Under the pieces are notes generated by a model that did not search any database, was not told where the DNA came from, and saw nothing but the letters and a program-made list of their open reading frames with translations. This document shows positions 6,436-10,559 of a stretch of 10,559 bases of DNA, piece after piece. This DNA is from Opitutaceae bacterium (GTDB lineage: Bacteria > Verrucomicrobiota > Verrucomicrobiia > Opitutales > Opitutaceae), in NCBI GenBank assembly GCA_031272375.1, contig JAISTY010000043.1, positions 1 to 10,559 on the forward strand, given 5' to 3'. The position numbers were made by a program, and so were the translations under genes. Position 1 is the first letter of the stretch, and every line of letters starts with the position of its first letter.

Positions 6436-7611
6436 ATGCAACCCGCCACGCCCGCCGCCGCCCCCTTCACCAAGGACAATCCCCGCCCCGTCCTCATGAC
6501 CTCGCGCAGCGTCCTCGCGCAGGGTTCCGGCAAGGAAACCCTCCACATTGTCTTCGACATCGCCGGCACCGGCCTCACCTACAACCCCGGCGACGCCCTC
6601 GGCGTCTTCGCCACCAACCCGCCGCGGGACATCGAGGAGATCCTGCACTTCCTCCACGCCACCGGCGACGAACCCGTCTCCCCCGCCGCGCTCAAGCTTC
6701 CCGCCCCCATCCCGCTCCGCGAGGCCCTCGCCAGCGGACTCGTCCTTTCCGGCCCGACGCCGAAGTTTCTCAACCTCCTCGCCTCGCGCCTCTCCGACCC
6801 CTGGGAAAAGCGGCGCGCGGACGACCTTCTCGCCGTCGCCGCCTCCAACAAGGCCGCCCTCGACGAATACCTCCGCAGCCGCGAATACGTTGACCTCTTT
6901 TACGCCTTCCGCAGCGCCGACATCACGCCGCAGGAGTTTGTGGATCATCTTCGCAAACTCATGCCCCGCCTCTATTCCATCTCCTCCTCGCAACGCCTTC
7001 ATCCCGGCGAAATCCACCTCACGCTCTCCGTCGTCCGCTACGCCAGCAACGGGCGCAAGCGGCACGGCGTCTGCTCCACGCACCTCGCCGACCGCGTCGT
7101 CCTCAACGAGACCCCCGTCAAAATCTTCGTCGCCCCCTCGCATTTCTCGCCGCCCGCCGACCCCGCCACGGACATCATCATGGTCGGCCCCGGCGTCGGC
7201 ATCGCGCCGTTCCGCGGCTTTGTCGAGGACCGCGCCGCGCAAAACGCCGCCGGGCGCGACTGGCTTTTCTTCGGCGACCGCAGCGAGGCCCACGATTTCC
7301 TCTACCGCGACGAATGGGAGAAATGGCTCGCCGCCGGGCGGCTGACCAAGCTCTCCCTCGCCTGGTCCCGCGACCAGCCCGAGAAAATCTACGTCCAGGA
7401 CCGCATGCGCGAGCAGGGCGCCGAACTCTGGCAATGGCTCCAAAACGGCGCGCATTTCTACGTCTGCGGCGACGCCAAACGCATGGCGAAGGACGTTGAC
7501 GCCGCCCTCGTCGAAATCGTCGCCGCGCACGGCAACCTGCCGCCGGAACAAGCCGCCGCCTACGTGAAAAAAATGCGCGCGGAGGGCCGCTATCAGCGCG
7601 ACGTGTATTGA
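6436..7611 (+). CDS. Free-standing FAD/NADPH reductase, CysJ C-terminal-like (no flavodoxin domain)
   Basis: The 391-residue protein resembles the reductase part of sulfite reductase flavoprotein CysJ and the cytochrome P450 reductase family. It should move electrons from NADPH through FAD to an unknown partner. Domains in order are an FAD-binding barrel with a helical connecting insert (about 15-180), the FAD motif RLYSISSS (178-185), GVCSTHLADR (211-220), the NADPH-binding block GPGVGIAPFRGF (251-262), FFGDRSEAHDFLY (278-290), YVCGDAKRMAKDV (342-354), and the C-terminal RYQRDVY (385-391), identical to the end of E. coli CysJ as I recall it. Full CysJ is about 600 residues; the FMN flavodoxin domain (about 200 residues) is absent, and the start at 6436 leaves no room for it upstream. 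No sulfite reductase hemoprotein gene is nearby. Coding-strand C-richness is marked. The start lacks a Shine-Dalgarno sequence. Confidence 0.88.
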   Translation: MQPATPAAAPFTKDNPRPVLMTSRSVLAQGSGKETLHIVFDIAGTGLTYNPGDALGVFATNPPRDIEEILHFLHATGDEPVSPAALKLPAPIPLREALASGLVLSGPTPKFLNLLASRLSDPWEKRRADDLLAVAASNKAALDEYLRSREYVDLFYAFRSADITPQEFVDHLRKLMPRLYSISSSQRLHPGEIHLTLSVVRYASNGRKRHGVCSTHLADRVVLNETPVKIFVAPSHFSPPADPATDIIMVGPGVGIAPFRGFVEDRAAQNAAGRDWLFFGDRSEAHDFLYRDEWEKWLAAGRLTKLSLAWSRDQPEKIYVQDRMREQGAELWQWLQNGAHFYVCGDAKRMAKDVDAALVEIVAAHGNLPPEQAAAYVKKMRAEGRYQRDVY

Positions 7612-7787
7612 AGGCGCGGGGTTTTGCGCGGGGGCGGCTCCCGTGCCGGGAACGGCGACAAGCCGCCGCGCTCCCGAACGGAAACGCCGGGCTGGAAACC
7701 CGCGTTCCCCGGCCGCCGCGGGCGCGGGTTTTGGGAAAAATCCTTTCCTTCCGCGGCGCGCGCTGTGTTGTGGGCGGCGACACCGCC
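7612..7787. repeat. Hairpin-rich, repeat-like spacer upstream of cmk
   Basis: This 176-bp spacer contains an imperfect palindrome, aacgccggg (7683-7691), a 7-base loop, then cccgcgtt (7699-7706). It is preceded by gcggct and agccgc arms around 7634-7666. The segment reads through in frame as the peptide NAGLETRVPRP. I associate that peptide with spurious translations of REP-like palindromes in Opitutae-type genomes. It could act as an mRNA-stabilising hairpin or an attenuator for the reductase transcript, but there is no T tract to make it a classical terminator. Confidence 0.4.
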
Positions 7788-8465
7788 ATGCCCTCCAACC
7801 GCCCGCTTTTCATTGTCGCCATAGACGGCGGCGCCGCGTCGGGGAAATCCTCCACCTCCCGCGCCCTCTGCCGCCGTTTCAATTTCCTCCACGTTGACAC
7901 CGGCTCGCACTACCGCGCGCTCACCGCCGCGCTGCTGGCGGAGAACACCGGGCCGGAGGACACCGCGCGGGTCGTCGCCGCGCTCGCGCGCCTCCCCGTC
8001 GGCACGGCTGTCTCCGGCAACGAGGCCCGCATCACCGTCGCCGGGCGCGTCATCCCCGACGCGGAGCTTCGCGCGCCGGCCGTCAACGCCGCCGTTTCCG
8101 GTTTCGCGGCGATACCGGAGCTGCGGGCGGCGCTGCTGGCCTACCAGCGCGGACAAGCCGCCGTCGCGGAGGAGCGCGGCTTCCACGGACTTATCATGGA
8201 GGGCCGCGACATCGGCTCGGTGATTTTTCCAGGGGCGCAACTGCGCGTTTTCCTGCACGCCGATCCGGAGGCGCGCGCGCGGCGCCGCGCGTTGGAAGGA
8301 CAATCGGACTCCATCGCCGAGCGCGACCGCCGCGACTCCACGCGGACGACGGCGCCGCTGGTCTGCCCCGACGGAGCCGTCAGCATTGACAGCACCCGGC
8401 TCACGCTCGACGAGGTTGTCGGGAAAATCGCCGCGCTCATCGGGGAGGGGATGACCGCCCGCTGA
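7788..8465 (+). CDS. cmk: Cytidylate (CMP/dCMP) kinase
   Basis: Cmk phosphorylates CMP and dCMP with ATP, supplying CDP for nucleic acid and phospholipid synthesis. The 225-residue product matches the usual length. It shows the P-loop GGAASGKS (14-21), DTGSHYRALT (37-46), the CMP-binding block AAVSGFAAIPELRAALLAYQ (101-120), GRDIGSVIFPGA (139-150), ADPEARARRR (158-167) and the lid/C-terminal motif RDRRDSTRTTAPL (179-191). The DTG box normally reads DTGAMYR or similar; here Ser-His replaces Ala-Met. The frame stays open for 60 more codons upstream, but that part is the repeat-like spacer. The ATG at 7788 places the P-loop at the normal distance from the N-terminus. plsC follows after 14 bp, a pairing seen in many bacteria. 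No Shine-Dalgarno sequence is present. Confidence 0.95.
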   Translation: MPSNRPLFIVAIDGGAASGKSSTSRALCRRFNFLHVDTGSHYRALTAALLAENTGPEDTARVVAALARLPVGTAVSGNEARITVAGRVIPDAELRAPAVNAAVSGFAAIPELRAALLAYQRGQAAVAEERGFHGLIMEGRDIGSVIFPGAQLRVFLHADPEARARRRALEGQSDSIAERDRRDSTRTTAPLVCPDGAVSIDSTRLTLDEVVGKIAALIGEGMTAR

Positions 8466-8479
8466 ACGCTTTTTCCGCC

Positions 8480-9133
8480 ATGCACCGCCGCTACGAGCAC
8501 GCCGTTTATCCGTTTGTCTATGGCATCAGCCATTACATCGCCACGCTTGGCTACGACATCGCCTTCCGCGGGGAGGTTGCCGGCGAGGAAAACATTCCCG
8601 AAACCGGCCCGTTCATCATTTGCGCCAACCATGCCAGCCACCTCGACCCGCCCTTTCTGGCCGTCGCGATCCACCGGCGCATCGCGCCCTTCGCGCGGAA
8701 AACGCTCTGGCACAACGCCTTATCATCGTGGTGGATGACGGCCATCGGCGCCATCCCGGTTGACCGCGACGCCGCCGACATCAAGGCCATCCGCTCCGTC
8801 CTTCACGCGCTCGACGCCGGCCTCGCCGTCATGCTTTTCCCGGAGGGGACGCGTTCGCCCGACGGGCGCCTGCAACCGGCCAAGGCGGGCGTCGGCCTCG
8901 TCGCCTGCAAGACGCGCGCGCCGGTGCTGCCCTGCCGGATTTTCGGGACGCACGAGGCCTTCCCGCCCGGCGGGAGGATGCGCCCGGCGCCGGTGGACAT
9001 TGTCATCGGCCCGCTGCTGCAACCCGGCGACTACGACAATCCCGGCGACGGCAAGGCGCGCTACCAGAACGCCAGCGAGCGCATCATGGCGCGGGTCGCC
9101 GCCCTTGAACGCCCCGCCGAAACCGTCCTTTGA
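8480..9133 (+). CDS. plsC: 1-acyl-sn-glycerol-3-phosphate acyltransferase (PlsC family)
   Basis: PlsC-family enzymes transfer a fatty acyl chain to lysophosphatidic acid at the cytoplasmic membrane, forming phosphatidic acid. The 217-residue protein carries the family blocks in order: motif I NHASHLDP (50-57, with the His51/Asp56 pair of HX4D), motif II around ALSSWWMTAIGAIPVDR (80-96), motif III FPEGTRSPDG (120-129) and motif IV VLPCRIFGTHEAFPPG. A mildly hydrophobic N-terminal stretch (about 9-25) may lie on the membrane, but there is no clear transmembrane helix. It starts 14 bp after cmk, so it is almost certainly in the same transcript, and the next acyltransferase follows after 39 bp. 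The acyl acceptor could differ (for example a lyso-aminolipid), because this superfamily is broad. Confidence 0.9.
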   Translation: MHRRYEHAVYPFVYGISHYIATLGYDIAFRGEVAGEENIPETGPFIICANHASHLDPPFLAVAIHRRIAPFARKTLWHNALSSWWMTAIGAIPVDRDAADIKAIRSVLHALDAGLAVMLFPEGTRSPDGRLQPAKAGVGLVACKTRAPVLPCRIFGTHEAFPPGGRMRPAPVDIVIGPLLQPGDYDNPGDGKARYQNASERIMARVAALERPAETVL

Positions 9134-9172
9134 ACCGCGCCGCGCGCGCCCAAGCCCGAACACATTTCACGA

Positions 9173-10189
9173 ATGAAAAAACCGCTCCACGGCCTTCGCG
9201 GCCTCATGACCCTGGTCATCGTCCTGTTCCACCTTTTCGCGCTCAAGTATCCCGGCGGCGCCCTCATCGGGCACCTCTGGCACGGCGTGGACGTTTTCTT
9301 TGTGTTGAGCGGCTTCATCCTTTCCTACGTCTATGCGCGCGAGCTGCCGTTCAACAGGGACACCTTCGCGAATTTCCTCGTGCACCGCGTCGCGCGCGTC
9401 GCGCCGATTTGCGTCATCAGCGTCGTCGCCTATTTTGCGATTGAGAAGGCGATCGTGCTTTACGGTTTCCAGAGGCAGAACCCGCTCGACACCTCCCTGC
9501 GCAACTTCATCGGCAACCTGCTGTTTCTCGACTCCAACCTGCGCGGGTTCATGTCAACGCCGGCCAAGTGGTCGCTGTCCAACGAGATTGTCGCCTACCT
9601 TTTCCTGTTCCCCATCAGCTATTTGCTCGCGAGGTCGCGGCGTTTCATGGTGGCGATGTTGGTGACGCTGGCCGCGGCGCAGACAGTGTTGTGGGCGGAT
9701 CTCGACCGCATGTCGCTGGGGCTTTTCACGCGTTGTTTCCCGGCGTTCGCGGCGGGCTGCCTTGTGTATCACCTCAACCTCAAACTTTCCAACGCGGCCA
9801 ACATCCTCGCCACGCTTGCCGGCTACGCGGGCTTCCTGCTGCTGCCGACGAAATGCCAGGTCCTCCCCGCGACGCTCATTGTCCTTGCCGCGACCGCCGA
9901 CACCGGGGTTGTCGCGAGGCTCTACTCCGTCCGCCCGTTGCAGTTTCTCGGCACCGTGAGCCTCTCGCTCTACCTGCTCCACGAGATTTACACAATGGCG
10001 GCGCTGGCGGTTCTGCGCAAAATCCCCGGCTCGCTGGACGCCTACAATTACTGGGTCTGGCTGCCGCTCGCGGCCTCGTTGCTGACCGCCGCGCTTACCT
10101 ACAAATTCATCGAACGCCCCGCGCGTGACGGCATCAAGCGGCTTTACGCCGCGCGCCGCGCCTCCCGCCAACTCCTGACAACGGCATAA
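9173..10189 (+). CDS. Integral membrane acyltransferase family 3 (OafA/YrhL type)
   Basis: Family 3 acyltransferases carry acyl groups, often acetyl, across the inner membrane to sugars of lipopolysaccharide, exopolysaccharide, peptidoglycan or glycosides. The 338-residue protein is strongly hydrophobic, with about nine or ten membrane segments. It shows the family signatures: LHGLRGLMTLVIVLFH (5-20, catalytic His20), GVDVFFVLSGF (38-48), FLVHRVARVAP (68-78), AKWSLSNEIVAYLFLFP (131-147, Glu138), LGTVSLSLYLLHE near 260 and FIERPARDGIKRL near the C-terminus. There is no periplasmic SGNH domain, so it is the short form. It follows plsC by 39 bp, probably as the last gene of a cmk-plsC transcript. 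The substrate cannot be read from the sequence, since no glycosyltransferase cluster is visible. No Shine-Dalgarno sequence precedes the ATG. Confidence 0.92.
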   Translation: MKKPLHGLRGLMTLVIVLFHLFALKYPGGALIGHLWHGVDVFFVLSGFILSYVYARELPFNRDTFANFLVHRVARVAPICVISVVAYFAIEKAIVLYGFQRQNPLDTSLRNFIGNLLFLDSNLRGFMSTPAKWSLSNEIVAYLFLFPISYLLARSRRFMVAMLVTLAAAQTVLWADLDRMSLGLFTRCFPAFAAGCLVYHLNLKLSNAANILATLAGYAGFLLLPTKCQVLPATLIVLAATADTGVVARLYSVRPLQFLGTVSLSLYLLHEIYTMAALAVLRKIPGSLDAYNYWVWLPLAASLLTAALTYKFIERPARDGIKRLYAARRASRQLLTTA

Positions 10190-10214
10190 CCTCCCTCTTC
10201 ACAAAGTTTCCCCT

Positions 10215-10250
10215 CCACAGATTTCGCCGATTTTCACAGATTCACAATCC
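10215..10250. repeat. cacagatt-type short repeat
   Basis: Two copies of cacagatt (10216-10223 and 10235-10242) occur with related filler (gccgatttt, cacaatcc) just after the acyltransferase stop. This is another short dispersed-motif family in the intergenic DNA of this window. It has no coding potential. Confidence 0.5.
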
Positions 10251-10320
10251 ATTTAACATCAGAAGGTTTCACCCGTAGGAACCGTGCTCTCCACGGCAGT
10301 CCCGTCGGCAGCTTGTCCCA

Positions 10321-10338
10321 TAAGTCCCCTAAGTCCCC
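10321..10338. repeat. Tandem 9-bp repeat (taagtcccc, two copies)
   Basis: Two adjacent 9-base units, taagtcccc at 10321-10329 and taagtcccc at 10330-10338, are exact copies and are followed by tcat. Variation in copy number among strains would be expected for such a tandem. Confidence 0.6.
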
Positions 10339-10443
10339 TCATCTATGCGGCCCTGAAATCCGTCATAAAACACTGGTGTTTAGGTGGCCGGATAAGAAGA
10401 AAGAAAATTCCCGCCCCAAAAAACAAATGCAAAAGCCGGAGCG

Positions 10444-10457
10444 GCGTTAGGCGTTAG
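10444..10457. repeat. Tandem 7-bp repeat (gcgttag, two copies)
   Basis: Two exact adjacent copies of gcgttag occupy 10444-10450 and 10451-10457 in the gene-free tail. It is short enough that chance is possible, but it sits among other tandem motifs. Confidence 0.4.
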
Positions 10458-10470
10458 GGACAGGTTACTA

Positions 10471-10495
10471 CACAGAGGTCACAGAGGGGGGCGGA
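10471..10495. repeat. cacagagg-type repeat (intergenic relative of the gatB element)
   Basis: The sequence cacagaggtcacagagg, followed by ggggcggagg, contains two cacagagg units. It closely resembles 1846-1880 inside gatB (cacggagggcacagagg, then ggtcggagg). Here it lies in clearly non-coding DNA, which supports reading the gatB copy as a repeat rather than ordinary coding sequence. Confidence 0.55.
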
Positions 10496-10559
10496 GGTCT
10501 GGGGGATTCTTTACAGAAGATAAGAAGATGGATGAAGAGAGGGACGTGTCCTGCCGCGG

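Larger units (their letters stand above)
10190..10559. other. Gene-free, repeat-rich tail of the window
   Basis: I see no gene in these 370 bases. GC content is visibly lower than in the coding DNA. The stretch holds several short repeat motifs, listed individually where clear, plus a small inverted repeat (aaacac at 10368-10373 and gtgttt at 10376-10381, loop of two). No T-tracted terminator for the acyltransferase gene is evident. The right edge may lie in a longer intergenic region. Confidence 0.7.

Noticed and set aside
5458..7551. A 697-codon open frame on the minus strand covering the pseudouridine synthase and the antisense of the reductase gene
   Set aside because: Only the part from 6288 downward has recognisable domains. 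The upstream part is low-complexity sequence rich in Gly, Val, Glu and Asp, antisense to a gene with intact motifs, as expected in high-GC DNA.
9173..10189. The membrane acyltransferase as part of a capsule or O-antigen cluster
   Set aside because: The only neighbours are cmk and plsC, and no glycosyltransferase or polymerase is visible in the window.
10444..10500. A CRISPR-like array in the right-hand tail
   Set aside because: The repeats are 7-9 bases long, adjacent, and differ from each other. There are no spacer-sized intervals and no cas genes.

Overview
This is a high-GC bacterial chromosome segment made almost entirely of housekeeping genes. It holds nine complete genes and one gene cut by the left edge. 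I found no RNA genes, CRISPR array, transposase or phage gene. The intergenic DNA carries several families of short dispersed motifs built from units such as cgaagacac, gccaagac, cacagagg and cacagatt. In my experience such motifs are typical of Verrucomicrobiota, especially Opitutae-like genomes. The lineage is an inference from these motifs and from GC content; nothing in the window proves it.

Layout. 2-1324 (+): glmM (phosphoglucosamine mutase), missing its first few codons. 1471-6288 (-), read right to left: a 23S/16S pseudouridine synthase of the RsuA/RluB family, rpmI (L35), rplT (L20), a strong Rho-independent terminator, then gatA and gatB of the Glu-tRNA(Gln)/Asp-tRNA(Asn) amidotransferase. 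glmM and gatB are convergent. 6289-6435: a divergent intergenic region. 6436-7611 (+): a free-standing FAD/NADPH reductase resembling the C-terminal two thirds of CysJ. 7612-7787: a repeat-like, hairpin-rich spacer. 7788-10189 (+): cmk (CMP kinase), plsC (lysophosphatidate acyltransferase) and a membrane acyltransferase of family 3, closely spaced and probably co-transcribed. 10190-10559: gene-free DNA of lower GC, packed with short repeats.

How the genes work together. The leftward block serves translation: ribosomal proteins L35 and L20, rRNA modification, and charging of tRNA(Gln)/tRNA(Asn). Two usual partners are absent beside their relatives: infC (normally upstream of rpmI-rplT) and gatC (often next to gatA-gatB). 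The rightward block combines nucleotide supply (cmk), phospholipid synthesis (plsC) and an envelope or exopolysaccharide acylation enzyme. glmM feeds peptidoglycan precursor synthesis.

I do not see a new defence or metabolic system. Three observations stand out. First, sequence closely resembling an intergenic repeat lies in frame inside gatB, encoding a Ser/Pro-rich linker. Second, none of the nine visible gene starts has a Shine-Dalgarno sequence, including the two ribosomal protein genes; their leaders are mostly C- and A-rich and G-poor. Third, G/C strand skew flips sharply at the divergent intergenic region near 6290-6440.
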